A program made the position numbers and the translations under genes. This document shows positions 25,226-37,178 of a stretch of DNA of 64,000 nucleotides, one piece after another. Every line of letters starts with the position of its first letter. Position 1 is the first letter of the stretch. The DNA comes from Aselliscus stoliczkanus (lineage: Eukaryota > Chordata > Mammalia > Chiroptera > Hipposideridae): NCBI GenBank assembly GCA_033961575.1, contig CM066735.1, positions 88,601,449 to 88,665,448 on the forward strand, given 5' to 3'. The notes beneath the pieces were generated by a model that searched no databases, was not told the origin of the DNA, and worked only from the letters and a program-made list of their open reading frames with translations.

Positions 25226-25334
25226 GGCCGGCCGAGTGGCGCGGTGGTTAAGAGCTGGCTTGGGACACCAGTGGCCCTGGTTCGGATCCCACATATGAGG
25301 GCCAGTAACACTGCCCTCTAAAAATAAATAAAAT
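25226..25334 (+). mobile_element. Short tRNA-derived SINE
   Basis: Head GGGCCGGCCGAGTGGCGCGG, B-box GGTTCGGATCCC, tail AAAATAAATAAAATA. The 17-bp duplication AAAATACAGTATACTTG is exact (25209-25225 and 25335-25351). Confidence 0.95.
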
Positions 25335-25732
25335 AAAATACAGTATACTTGTTTCAGAAATGTCTTGCCCCCTTGAAACACCAGTGGCTAGCTAAAGGAT
25401 TTTTAATACATCATCATATGCACCCTGCACACTTTGTTGATTTACTTATAAGTGTCCAGATGGCCAGTTTGTGTGGCCTCCTTAATATTTGCATTTCTGC
25501 CTTTTTGATTCATGTTTCACAGGCTTTGAAAAGCTAGGCCATGTTTTTAAGAGAAGGGAGACATGCAGACCTTCCCTCCCCCCTTTCGTTTACATGGCTA
25601 ATGTTGCACATTTTCTTAGACTTTAAAATTTTAACTTTAGTTTGTCCTACAAATTAAACATGAAAACATGCTCATGAAAACCCAAGCAATAACAGTAAAA
25701 TACTACCATTGGGCTTTAAGTGACGTGACTTA

Positions 25733-25814
25733 CTTAAGTCTTTACAAATAGAGACCATCTAAAGGGAGGAAGCCTTAAGTCTTTACAAATAGAGACCATC
25801 TAAAGGGAGGAAGC
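25733..25814. repeat. Perfect 41-bp tandem duplication
   Basis: A 41-bp unit beginning CTTAAGTCTTTACAAATAGA occurs twice head to tail without a mismatch, so it is a recent local duplication in intronic DNA. Confidence 0.97.
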
Positions 25815-27279
25815 CAGGTGGACCAGGAGAGGATGCGTGGATCGACACCCCTTATTTTGACATACTTTTTGTACATAGGGGAAGCTTACTTATGATAGAT
25901 GTTGAGCGGTCAGAGAGTATGTGTATTTTAAATAAGTAAATATTGTGAGATTGCCCAATTTAGCTATTTTAAGTGTTAGCTGATTAGTGTTAGTACATCT
26001 CAACTCATAAATATATCTGCATAGGAATAAAAATGTGTTTGTTGTTGTTGTTGTTTAGGGGTGAGAGTTAAGGGCATTGTTTTGCTTCCTAGCTTGGCAA
26101 CTGCTCCCACTAAATGAAAGTTTAGAATGGGAGCAGTTAATCCCTTTTAAAATACACACTATGCTGCCTCTTAGGATAATCCAACTTCCATGCCTTTTAT
26201 TTAGGTGACAGCTTGTTTTCTGTACTTGTGTATGGTTAGGACCTAAATGGCATGAAATCATTGGAAGAAAGTTAAATAAAGTTTTCAGAGTATGACGCTT
26301 AATAGATGGTAATTATTATTCATTCTTGTACCTTTTTTTGTGGGCTCTTGTTTGTTTCCTACTTTAAATTTAGCCTTTCTTCATTTCTAAGGGCGTATGA
26401 TTGCCATGTGACAGTTTGATTAACCTACATCTGTTTTCCATCTTCTTTCTTAGTCTATTACATGAAAATGTCTCAGTCTCCAAAGCCTGCTTCCTTCTTC
26501 TTTAAATCCAGAGCCTCTCTAGACAAGTTGTTTACCCCCTGTGAGCTTCCTATAGAAGGGTGAACAGCACTCCTTTAGAGTTGCATACAAGTACCTCTTA
26601 ATATCCAAATCTATTCGATTCTGTAGTTCTGATAGCTAACCTTCAGAAAGTAAATTTGGGTATCAAAAGATGTGTTTGATTTACTGTGTCTGGTTCTGAG
26701 TTTTAGGTAGCAGACAGAGTTTGGATAGCAGGGAAATTTAAAAACGGAGTCAAATTCATTCAGTTCCTGAGTTTTAAGATAGGCGAATTTGGATACTGAG
26801 AGTTTGGATAGCAAGGAACAATTGTATATGAATCTACTTTGTAGAAAAGCTATACACAAAAGTACAATACTTGAGCTCAAAAGTTGGAGGGGACTTGAAA
26901 AGATCATTTTCCCCAACCTCCTGTTGATCGTTTCTCCAACGAACTGGTCCTCCCCTTTATGCTGGGACACTGAAGGTGGTAAGAAGCTGACACCTCATGT
27001 GTCACTGCTTTAGTGTTCTGAGTGCCAGAGGGCATGCTGGGCAATAAACAGCAACCACAAAGAACAGGAGAATGGTTGAAAGTTTGTCTTACAAAATTCG
27101 AAAAACATGATAATCGGATGGATAAAAATGGGACTTCATTCTAGAAGAATGCTTTCAATGGAGTATTAACAATGTTGTAATTAATGTTAATATCATTTAA
27201 TCCTGTCATCTCTAGTTGTCTCTGTTGCCTGCAAAGGTACCAGTTAAAGCATAAGGACCTTAAAAGAGAACAAATTAGA

Positions 27280-27996
27280 TTATTTCTTTTTCTTCCTGAA
27301 AGCTGTTGGTTGCCTCTCCTGGTTTGAAGGTTTATAGTACCTGGCTTCCCTGGGAGCCAGGACTTTGGCCCATTTCCTGTTGCCCATCCTTTGCCTGCTC
27401 TGAACGACCGGTCATCCCCTTCTTTTCCAAGCCCCAGCCCCTTCCTGCTCATTTCTGCATCTAGCCTCTTCCTGGGCCATCCTTGTCATGCATTCATCTG
27501 CTTTGACTCGTTGACAAAGGCACTGTAGGGTGGGACCTCTCTGGTGGGAATGGCTAACTGAATGAGGTTCCAATTTGGGGGTTCCTCCTCTGCGGACTGC
27601 ACACACAGCACAGACTCCGGGAGCTGATCTGTGTCACCCTTGAAATTCAGACAGGCCTGTTTAATATCACCTAGCGCTTCCTCAGAACCTTTGTATATCT
27701 TTTCAAAAGCTTAGCTATCCTCCTCTACTATGTCTTCCAGTCCCGGGCTCAGCTGAGCACAGCAGAGCCTGTGTCCACTGTTCCCCCTTCCTTGTAAACT
27801 GCTCTCGAGTCTTTGTCACATTAAATGGAATAGACTTTCCTGAGGACCTGGAAGTGGCGGATGGTGTCCGCCTTGTCACACTTGTCCACCCAGCCTGGGT
27901 GCACCTGTGGTACTTATGTTAGACAAGGTCCAAGCCCCCATGCCACCCAGCAAGGTTAAAGGCCTGCAAGGCTGAATACTTGCACAGACCCAACAT
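27280..27996 (-). pseudogene. DNAJC9: DNAJC9 processed pseudogene
   Basis: Read on the minus strand, the segment aligns without introns to DNAJC9, a nuclear J-domain co-chaperone of HSP70 that handles histones. Recognisable blocks include VHPGWVDKCDKADTIRHFQV near the J-domain end, [19 protein letters not shown] in the middle, and the lysine-rich C-terminus ending RKKKK plus a TAA at 27280-27282. The normal protein is about 260 residues. Here there are several stops, frame changes and a deletion of roughly ten codons in the middle, and the J-domain start is barely recognisable, so it cannot be functional. The lack of introns marks it as a retrocopy. Similarity to 3' UTR may continue down to about 27125. 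No poly(A) tail or target duplication is discernible, so it is old. Confidence 0.85.
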
Positions 27997-28692
27997 ATCC
28001 GTGCTGGGCAAGGCCCCAGAGTGAGCTATAGCTCAGTTGAAAACTTTTTGAGAGAAGGGGGTTTGTTCATCTGTGGCACAGAATCTTGTGCATAGTAAGG
28101 ACGTAGTGTTAAGAGTTGATGATTATAACGCTTCTCAGACAGTTAAGTTAGAAAGTGAGATGGGAAGTAAAGCCAAAATTTTATACTTTTAAAAATAATC
28201 TATGGAATATTTTACAACACACTTGGTTCGTCTTTTTGTTGAGCTGAAGAAGGGAACAAAATTACGAAGGTAGACTTTCACAATTTAAAGCTAGAACCTC
28301 CTTAGAGGTTAAATTTGTGCATGGCTTCTCCTTTGTATAGAAAAACACAGAGTTCTTATAACTTTGATTGGCTCTTGGTTAATTTGCCCATGAAAGTGGT
28401 ATTTAACATGTTAAGTGCCATTTTATGTTTAACCATAATCTATTCTAATGTGAGTTAAGTATTTCCTTTTAATTAGAGGACAAAAGGGGAAAGAACAAAA
28501 AAAGAAAGCATTTTATATTGATATCTAAGGGGTCCCCCTCACCCCAGATTTTCTTTAATTTTGATCTGGAGGGTCTTTCTGTTGAAGTGAATTTATGTAC
28601 CAGTTACTTAGTAACTTCCACAGACAACCACCTAAAAACGTTGCCACTTCAATTCTTACCGTGAGCTTTTTGAATGGGCTTACAGGTAGGTC

Positions 28693-28861
28693 TGTAAGCC
28701 TACTTTACAGGTCTGTAAGCCTACTTTACGAATCTTTTTTTTTTTTTTTTTTAAGGGCAGTGTTACTGGCCCTCATATGTGGGACCCGAATTGGGCCCGC
28801 TGGCTTCCCACGCCAGCGCTTAACCACTGCGCCACTCGGCCAGCCCTGTAAGCCTACTTTA
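28693..28861. repeat. Tandem 20-bp duplication disrupted by a SINE
   Basis: GTCTGTAAGCCTACTTTAC occurs twice in tandem (about 28690-28729), and TGTAAGCCTACTTTA recurs at 28847-28861 after the SINE as its target duplication. Confidence 0.85.
28735..28846 (-). mobile_element. Short tRNA-derived SINE
   Basis: Minus copy, poly(T) then AGGGCAGTGTTACTGGCCCT, head ending CCACTCGGCCAGCCC. It lies 160 bp upstream of the coding exon at 29006. Confidence 0.92.
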
Positions 28862-29005
28862 AAAAGAACGCAGATAGCTGTAATAAGAATTCAGCTCTTT
28901 GGGAAGAATGACATGTTTTTTTTCAGCTATCTCAAATAATGCACCTAGTAGGATGCCCTCACTATATATTGATTTCATGAACCAATGAGGGTAATTTCTT
29001 TTTAG

Positions 29006-29087
29006 GGTCCTGATGAAGAAGCTGTTGTGGATCTTGGCAAAACCAGCTCAACTGTCAACACCAAGTTTGAAAAAGAAGAACTAGAAA
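29006..29087 (+). CDS. SLC4A7: SLC4A7 first shared coding exon
   Basis: The exon is preceded by TTTTTAG and followed by GTAAGT, both strong splice sites. It encodes residues 11-38 of the MERF-type protein, GPDEEAVVDLG through EKEELE, with Ser38 split across the next junction. It starts in phase 0, so either alternative first exon can be joined to it. The segment is acidic and belongs to the flexible N-terminal extension ahead of the folded band-3-like cytosolic domain. The nearest upstream repeat is a SINE ending 160 bp before it. Confidence 0.95.
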
Positions 29088-29649
29088 GTAAGTTTGTTTA
29101 AAATCACTTATGCTTAGCAGGATACATTACTAATTTTAATGTTAGCCTTCTTTTAACTTCTACCTGCTGTTTGTTGAAGTAGTTTTAGTTCTTGTTGTGA
29201 GGTATAGTGTATATTTAGAGGGGTGTTCAACAGTTTTCTAAATATAATTTAAAGATTTATACAGCAATATGCCCATGTAACCATTATCTGTATCTGCAAA
29301 GAGAACATTCCCTGATTATTTACTCTTTGTTGAAAGTATTGGCTTAACATTGATTTCATAATGCTTTTCAAACTTCACCAGTGGTTACCATTACTTGACA
29401 AATTGAAATGCCAAAGTTACAAAATCAGTTAATACTTTTATTTTTTTCCCATGTCTAACAGGTTGGGTAATTTGTATTATGAACAAACTAGAGTGCTAGA
29501 CTAGTAAAAGCCACAGTTATCACTAGTTGTCTTCTAAGTGTTCATTTTATAGGTCTTTTACATCCGCCTTTTAAAATGTTCTAAGAACCCCAGCAGAAAA
29601 TTGTGGAGCAATGAATTATTTGCCAATCCTTCTTTCCCGAGCAGGAAGA

Positions 29650-30420
29650 GGTGTTTTTTAATTTTCTTTTGAAATGAATTTAGATTTACAGAAGAGTTGC
29701 AAAGACAGTACAGGGTGTTCCTATCTACCTTCATCCAGCTTTTCCTAATGTTAGCATTTTACATAACCATTATGAGGTTATGAAAACAAAGACATTAACA
29801 TTGTAACAATACTGTTGTCTAAACTACAGATTTTCTTCAGGTTTCACCCATTTTTTCCACTGATGGCTGTTATCTGGTCAAGGATCCAGTTGAGCAGTTT
29901 AGGGTCCAATAGAACCTCTCATGTCTCCTTAGTCTCATCTAATCTATAACAGTTTTCAGCCTTTCCTCGTTTTTCACATTCTTGATGTTTTTGAAGAGGA
30001 GTGGTTAGATACTTTGTAGAATGTCTCTAAATTTGGGTTTGTCTAATGTTATCCTATGAACAGACTGAGACTCTGGATATTTGGGGAGCATACCACAGAA
30101 GTGACGAGCTCTTCTCAGTGTATCATGTCTGTGCACATGTGACACCAATGTGACTTGTTGGTGTTAACCCTGAACACTTGGTTAAGGTGGTATTTGGGAC
30201 AAATGTGTTGATAGCCTGATTTTGGGGTCTTTTTGAGAACTACATTCTCATCAAGTTAAAGTCTTCTGTGAAAACTGCTGCCATCTATAAGGAACCTTAA
30301 TTGTTGCTTTTAAAAAGGAGATGGAAAGAGACTCCAATAAATGTTCCCCACATTGACTTTCTGAGATGGGAAAAAAGCCCCTGTCTTTTAAGATTGACTT
30401 TAAAAGTCCAGACTTACTAG
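29650..30420 (-). mobile_element. Ancient L1-type fragment, antisense
   Basis: TACAGAAGAGTTGCAAAGAC, CATGTCTCCTTAGTCTCATC and AGAATGTCTCTAAATTTGGG belong to a widespread mammalian L1M-type segment. Subfamily not assigned. Confidence 0.6.
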
Positions 30421-31069
30421 AGCTTCTAGAAAGAACCTCAGTTACCTAGAAGGTTGTGGTTAGATTCTGGGAATTACAGGAACTAGGGAAGTTAACATTT
30501 TTAGCAATTATTTTATTAATTCAAATGTATGATGATACATTTAGTGTCATTCCTCAAATATGCACATATATGACCCAGAACCTAAAGAGAGGCCCTTGAC
30601 TATGTTCCTTGACTTTCCTTGTTTGCCCCCAGGGCCTCTTAACTTTGCATGCTTCGTACATGTCTAAATTTCAGTATCGAGTTTGTGCGAGAGATCAAGT
30701 TTGTCTCAGATTTTGAATAGGCCTTTGATGAAGTAAAGGTGAAAGAACAAAGAAAGAAAAAATTATACCTAAGAACACTCAGAGGGCAATAATAAAAAAT
30801 AGAAAAAAACCCAGTAAGACTTGATCTCCCAATCTTTGAATTCTAGCATATTCTTATTGATTTTATCTAGTCTTTCTAAGTTGCAAACTCATGAAATTTA
30901 TTTTTTCCTTTGTGCATTGGGGCTTACGTGCCAAAACCTATTAGTTCTGATTGGAGTAACAACTTTGTAATTCCCAGTACACAGTGGTGAGAATTTGACT
31001 CTTTAATTTCCACTTTTCTTTGGTATTGAGAAGAAAATAGTTTTACTAAAGTAAAATTGTAAGATTGCG

Positions 31070-31390
31070 AGTTTTGTTATACTTTTTTTTTTACTTATTA
31101 AGATAGCATTCACATAACACAAAAGTCATTTTAAAGTGTATATAGTTCATTATTTATTAATATATTCACTATGTTGTGTAGCCATCACAACTCTAATTCC
31201 AGAACTTTTCCATCATTCCAAAAAGAAACCCTGTATAATTTTGTTTGTTTGTTTGTTTTTGTTTTTTGTTTTTGTTTTTTTAGAGGGCAGTGTCACTGGC
31301 CCTCATATGTGGGACCGAACCGGGGCTGCTGGCTTCCCAAGCCAGCGCTTAACCACCATGCCACTCTGCTGGCCCTGTATAACTGGTTTT
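31070..31390 (-). mobile_element. L1M fragment with SINE insertion
   Basis: GTAGCCATCACAACTCTAAT and CCAGAACTTTTCCATCATTC are antisense L1M 3' sequences. The SINE at 31241-31375 interrupts them. Confidence 0.5.
31241..31375 (-). mobile_element. Short tRNA-derived SINE with (TTTG)n-like tail
   Basis: Tail of T/G repeats (TTTGTTTGTTTGTTTTTG), then AGAGGGCAGTGTCACTGGCC, head ending CCACTCTGCTGGCCC. CTGTATAATT / CTGTATAACT flank it. Confidence 0.9.
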
Positions 31391-32779
31391 TAAATTTGGA
31401 ATTTTCTGGTAAAATATTTAAAGATAATTGATATTTAATTTCTACAGTTCTTTATCTAGTGCTCAGCATGTACTAGTGTTGGGTACTGGGAGATGTTTAA
31501 ACACTTCGTTCAATATGTTTCAATAGGTCTAGTCCCCTTTAAGTCAAAAGGTGATTATTTACTTTATTGACATTAATATGTCGGCAGCTGAAACAAGAGA
31601 TCAGAATGTCACCCTTTCCAACTTTAGCTGGGAACATATGCGTCAAGCAACTCAAACTTTTTGCTGCTCTGTGCATGTTTGTAAATGACTGAAATTGCCG
31701 TGAGTTTGGGGTTACAAATAAGTTTTAGCTAGTTGGCAAACTTTCAAATACAGATTCCATGAATAATGAGGATTGACTGTACTTTTAAATCTCATCTAAA
31801 GATGAAGATCTTGAGTTTCTTGAGGTATTTATTTTCTGACCATCTTACGGAATTTGTTAGGAAAGGAACATCATTCACAGCACACATTTTAGCACAGTAC
31901 TTTTTTATGTTCTATGTGAAGGCATAAAAACAGCTCTATGCCAGATGGTTTTTGCCTATTTGCAAATTGGTTAAATTTGTAGTCCATGACTCCTTTTATT
32001 CAGCACAGCTTAGATAGGAACCTCGTTAAAACTATTTAAGAAATCAGTTTCATGCTTCTCAGTATTTGGCATAGTGCTACTAGCTTTCTACCTCCCTGAT
32101 TCTGTTTCATTTAGTGGGCAAAAGCAGTGACTGCCTTCTATAACTGTTTTGTGGTCAGAATACAAACTTAGGATAATGTAACATCAGTAGTAGCTTTTTC
32201 TATTCTAAGAGTATATAGTAACCTTACTCTATTGCTTTGTTTTCTCCAGTCTGATATTTTGTACCCTTTAATTGGAGTATTTGAACCATTTATATTTAAT
32301 GCAGCCCTCAGTAATTTGGATGTTGACGATCTGAGATTTTAAAAAATTAGTAAATATTTACAGATACCCATTTATGAATATTGATTTTAAAGTGTTTAAT
32401 CATCATTAAAGCATATCTCCCATGCAAAGGACCTTTGCTAACCAGGTTTGGCCATAAATGTAGATAGAATAAATTTAAATTTACATGATTTTAAGAAGGC
32501 CAAACTCTGCTGTCCAAAAATACCTTTTTAGACTTGCAAACATGCTTACACAGGTAACCTGTATATCTAGTATATTTATCAGTCAACAGTATTAGCCCTT
32601 CGTGTAACGTTCTGTGTAGAGCTCTGTAAAATAAGAGATGTAATAGGACATTCGCATTTTTAATTATGTGAACTTATATGTAATTCCTTTTGATCAAAGT
32701 AAATTTTGATATTCTTGTGTGTATATCCCTTTTTTTCCCTTTTGGAAAACCAGTAATATTTTTCTGAATCTTTTGCTAG

Positions 32780-32926
32780 GTCATCGAGCTGTATATATTG
32801 GTGTTCACGTTCCATTTAGTAAAGAGAGTCGTCGCCGTCATAGGCATCGTGGGCACAAGCATCACCACCGGAGAAGAAAAGATAAAGAATCAGATAAAGA
32901 AGATGGACGGGAATCTCCTTCTTATG
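32780..32926 (+). CDS. SLC4A7: SLC4A7 exon with His/Arg-rich cluster
   Basis: The acceptor is TTTTGCTAG and the donor GTAAAA. The 147-bp exon encodes residues 38-87: HRAVYIGVHVPFSKES, then a dense basic and histidine cluster at about residues 55-71 (RRRHRHRGHKHHHRRRK), then an acidic KESDKEDGRESPSY stretch. The order of charge blocks is diagnostic for NBCn1 and its near relatives. In this family the region lies in the cytosolic N-terminal appendage, which is thought to modulate transport activity. Both ends are phase 1/1, so the exon could be skipped without a frameshift, but I know of no such isoform. Confidence 0.96.
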
Positions 32927-35226
32927 GTAAAAGAAAGCAGGAGATCCCCTTTAACAGTTTAATGTTCCTTCCTAGAAAGATTTTTTTTTAATTGAATATT
33001 TCCTTTTTAAAATTGTATGTCTGCAATAATTTAGACACATTATATGCACTGAGGAATACTAATTGAAGTAAGAATATTTTTTCTACAAGAAAAATATTTA
33101 GTGTATAGATTAAGGTCTACTTGGATAAGTCAGAAAAGTAAGGGGCTTTGTTTTCAATGTTAAACACATTTTTGGAAGAAGATTTCATCTATTAAGCTGG
33201 ATTACTTGGTTATCTGTGCAAAAAAGAGGAGAGAATTTTTGTTTGAAAGCAGAGAAATACAGAAGTGCCAATAGACAAAGGAAATCAGAAAGAATAAAGG
33301 CATATGAGTATAGTACAGGAGAGAGAATGTTATCTAATAAACATTGATAGTGCTGATTTCAGTGGCCCTGAGAAATGGGAAAGGGAAGAGCCAGAATAAA
33401 GAGGTGTGCAGCCTGAGGAGAACTCTCAGACACTGACTTGCTTGACAGATAGGGAGTCACTGGGTTTTTTTAGGACAACATAAGCCCACATGGCCAGTCT
33501 TTACACTGTGGGTCCTAGTGTGAGCATTCCAGCAAAGCTACATGAGCTATGCCCCTGTAGGCATGTGTGTGCCCTGCTAAAGGAAAATTTTGTGAAGAGG
33601 TAAAGGGAAAAAGAATTACTGTGTATAATAGCTACAGTATGGACATAAGAAAGAAAATACTGATGGCCTAGTAAACAATCAAGTGCTAGTTCTGTGCTGA
33701 GCCTTCCATGAGTTCTTGACATGTACTCTTGATTTACTCTTCTGCATTTTTGTTTTTTTTTTTTTTAAATATGGGTTTTACTGTTTTCATTGTATAGATG
33801 GAGAAACTTCAGCTTAGGGAGGCTAAATTTTGCGAATGTCTTAACAGCCTGTACTAAAAGATACTGATGGCCTGGCAAAATATTAAGTGGTCATATAGCT
33901 AACAAATGTCATGTAGCTAGCAAAGGAAAAACCAACACTAAGTTTAAAAAGGTTCGGTAGTAAATAAACTTTGATGATATTAAGTAATCCAGAAATATTT
34001 TTCTGTTCTGTATCATGTATCCATCCAGTTTAGGATATCTTAGGTGATTCTGTGAGTGTATTAATATTAATTTAATTAAGTTAATTCACCTTGAATAAAA
34101 CACACAATATTTTTATAGAAATGCTATTTAGTTAATTGTAATTCAGTATGTTTATATGTTTGCCTGGGTAGTTGGTTTGTTGTTTCAAACAAAGGTCTGA
34201 TATTTGAAGTCTAAATATAGTGATTTGAAAATAAATTTGGTAGAGGAAATATTTATGACTCTTTAATGGAATAGCTATCCCTAGAATAGTTTTATGTCAC
34301 TGAAGTTGGTTTATTTTGGTTTTAACTGCCAATATATATCCTAGAAAATATTATGAAGTCCCTTTTTTCTTTCCTTCACTCTCCAAAGAGAAATTGTAGC
34401 GGACTTTTGCTTCTGGACATGATGGAATAACAGGAGTCGAATTTGGTCTCCCATTTTAAAAAGAAAAATGGGTAAAATATATGAAGCAGTAATTTTCAGA
34501 CATTGGACAACATAGGCAGGCACATGCCTCTGACTTCTGAGAGCAGGGAAGCATGTTAGATGAGCTCTATGATTGCCTGACCTATACTTAGCTGGCAGGG
34601 GAGATACCATGATCATGATTGCCTGACCTTAATGCCTAGAGATAGTTTTCAGGCCACAGTACAGGGAAGGGCATCTGAACAGAGCCTAGCAGGCTGTCAG
34701 AGTTGAGCAGACAGAGATTAGAATTTGGGGAGGCCAAAGAGGCTAGAATTTGAGATTCAGAGTGCCAGAAAGTAGAGAGCTACACACAGAGAGGGTTCCG
34801 AAGGTCTGAAGAAGGGTACTTTTGAATCTTTGGCTGAGTACTAGTTTGGGCCAAAGGAAACTACCTGAGGCCTGGGAAGTAACCACTAGGAAGCACTAGG
34901 CAAAACAATTCCTGGATTTCACACAAGACTGGGAGTAGGGTGTGTTCCTATCAGTCAGAGTGGAAAAACCTTGTGACATGCAGTACATCGAGTACAGTTC
35001 ATAGAAGGGTATTGCCTTAGCAGTAGGTCTTAATTAGTTTTACACTAAAGACTACAGTGGATCTATTCTGAAAATTCTTAAAAACAGGTATTGAAAGAAT
35101 TAAACTGATTTCAAGTATCTGCATGCCAGAACAAAGTATAACATTGGTAAAAGAAATGCAGTAAAACCCAACACTTAACTGTAAAATTCACAATATCTGA
35201 CATTCACATATTTTATTTAAAATATT

Positions 35227-35333
35227 GGGCCGGCCGAGTGGTGCGGTGGTTAAGCGCTGGCCTGGGAAGCCAGCGGCCCCGGTTTGGTCCCACATATGAG
35301 GGCCAGTGATACTGCCCTCAAAAAAAAAAAAAA
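35227..35333 (+). mobile_element. Short tRNA-derived SINE
   Basis: Head GGGCCGGCCGAGTGGTGCGG, tail CCCTCA plus poly(A). TAAAATATT lies on both sides. Confidence 0.92.
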
Positions 35334-35444
35334 TGATAAAATATTAACAAGTAGGAATATATGAGTCATAACCAAGAGAAAAATAAATAACAGAAACAGA
35401 TCCAGAAATGACAGAGTTTGTTGGAATCAGAAAACAAGCATGTT

Positions 35445-36037
35445 GGCCGGCTGCGTGGCGCATTGGTTAGGAGCTGGCTTGGGATATCAGCTCTGAGCAG
35501 CGGGGCCCCGGTTTGAGTCCCACATATGAGGGCCAGTGACACTGCCCTCTACAGCTAAGATGGTGAACAACAGCGCCACCTGTTTGCCTCTATAACTAAG
35601 ATGGCCGGTGACGGTGTAGGCTGCAGCCCCTGCTGCAGTGGGCTGCCATAGGCTACAGTGAATGGCCGGCAGCTGGTGTGAGCTGCCAAGAGCCGCTGTG
35701 AGTGGCTATCCAGAGGCCGGTGATCAACTGCCTCACCCAGGAAGTTGGTATGACGATACCAACATGGGCCAGTGAAGCATCGTCCTACAGAACTTGATTG
35801 AAGAGCAAAAGGACAGCAACTTGTCTGTTCCCCTTCCTCAGTTCCCCAATGCTGTTCCCCTCCCCCAATTCCCCAGTAAAATCTTTATTTTATTTTATTT
35901 TATTTTTTATTTTTTTGAGGGCAGTGTCACTGGCTCTCACATGTGGGACTGAACCAGGGCCGCTGGCTTCCCAAGTCAGCGCTTAACTACGGTGCCACTC
36001 GGCTGGCCCCCACCCAGTAAAATCTTTAAAAAAAGAA
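35445..36037 (+). mobile_element. Long composite SINE carrying a nested short SINE
   Basis: Head GGCCGGCTGCGTGGCGCATT, body with AAGATGGTGAACAACAGCGC, end CCCAGTAAAATCTTTAAA. Flanking duplication AGAAAACAAGCATGTT (35429-35444 and 36038-36053) is exact. The body includes an extra CTAAGATGG segment relative to the 9.6-kb copy. Confidence 0.93.
35889..36011 (-). mobile_element. Short SINE nested in the tail of a long SINE
   Basis: Tail (TTTTA)n, body GAGGGCAGTGTCACTGGCTC, head ending CCACTCGGCTGGCCC. The target duplication CCCAGTAAAATCTTTA is the 3' end of the host long SINE, present on both sides. Confidence 0.94.
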
Positions 36038-37178
36038 AGAAAACAAGCATGTTAAATTATAATATGTTTTAGATGCTCAAGAGGATAGAGGAAAATATGA
36101 CTGTGATGAAGAAAGAAATTGAAATATAAGAAAGCCCCAGATGGAACTTCTAGAGATTAACAATACAATATCTGAAATGAAACATACACTAAATAAGAGT
36201 AAGAGAAGATTTGACACTGCAGAAAAAAAAAATCAATAATTTTGAAGACATAGTGATAGAAATTATCCAAAATGAAAGAGAGGGAAAAACGACTGAAAAT
36301 GAATGAACAGTATTAGTAATTTGTAGGACAATTTCAGATAGTCTAACACATGTATAATTGGAATGCCAGAAAGGAGGTGGCAGAAAAATTTGCAGCTAAA
36401 TATGCAGCTAAAGCAGTGCTCTGAAGAAAGTTTATACCTTTTAATCCTTATATTACAAAAGAAAAAATATTTCAAATCAGTGATTTCAGCTTCTAATTCA
36501 GGAAGCTAAGGAGAAAAATAGAGCAAATTAGACCAGTGTAAGGAAAAGAAAGGAAACAAAACCAAAGCAGAAATGAAGAAGATAAAAATTGGAAAAACAG
36601 CAAAAATCAGTTGAACTGAAATCTGGTTCTTTGCAAATATTAATAAAATTGATAAACCTATAGCCAGATTCATCAGGGAAAACAAAAAACATACAAATTG
36701 CCAGTATCGGAAACTTTCAGTACAGATCCTACAGACATTAAAAGACTAATGAGGGAATATTATGATTGATTTTTTGCCAACGAAATTGATAATTCCAGTA
36801 AAATGGGAAAGTTTTTCAAGAGTAAAAGCTACGAAATGGAAATGTATAATGTAAATTACCCTATATGTATAATGAAGTTGAATTTGTAGTCTAAAACATT
36901 TCCATAGAGAAAATTTATTCCCAAATGGCATTATGAATGAATTCAATCAAACATGTAAGGAAGAAATAACATAGACTTTACCAGAAAATTGAAGATGAGG
37001 GCATACTTCCTAGTTCATTTTATGAACCCAGTATTACCCTGATACCAAAACTAGATAAAGACGTTACAAGAGAATCAAACTACATTTTATATATTTCTCA
37101 TGAATGTAGATTCAGAACTCCTTAACGAAATAAAAACATTACCCAGCTATATTTAAAAAGAATACTATATCATGACTA

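Larger units (their letters stand above)
19782..29005 (+). other. SLC4A7: SLC4A7 intron (MERF exon to first shared exon)
   Basis: GTATGT…TTTAG intron of 9.2 kb. It holds microsatellites, MER3-like and L1M fossils, four tRNA-type SINE/duplication features and the DNAJC9 pseudogene. 19.8-20.9, 22.2-22.9, 24.1-24.4, 25.8-27.1 and 28.0-28.6 kb show nothing I can name. Confidence 0.8.
29088..32779 (+). other. SLC4A7: SLC4A7 intron
   Basis: 3.7 kb. L1-type fossils at 29650-30420 and 31070-31390, one SINE, and an antisense L1 ORF2-like scrap near 32210-32320 (TTAATTGGAGTATTTGAACC). The rest is unassigned AT-rich sequence. Confidence 0.8.

Noticed and set aside
26660..26830. Repeated GTTTGGATAGCA motif (26719, 26802), considered as a DNA transposon end pair
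   Set aside because: The copies are in direct orientation and no TA or longer inverted ends were found.
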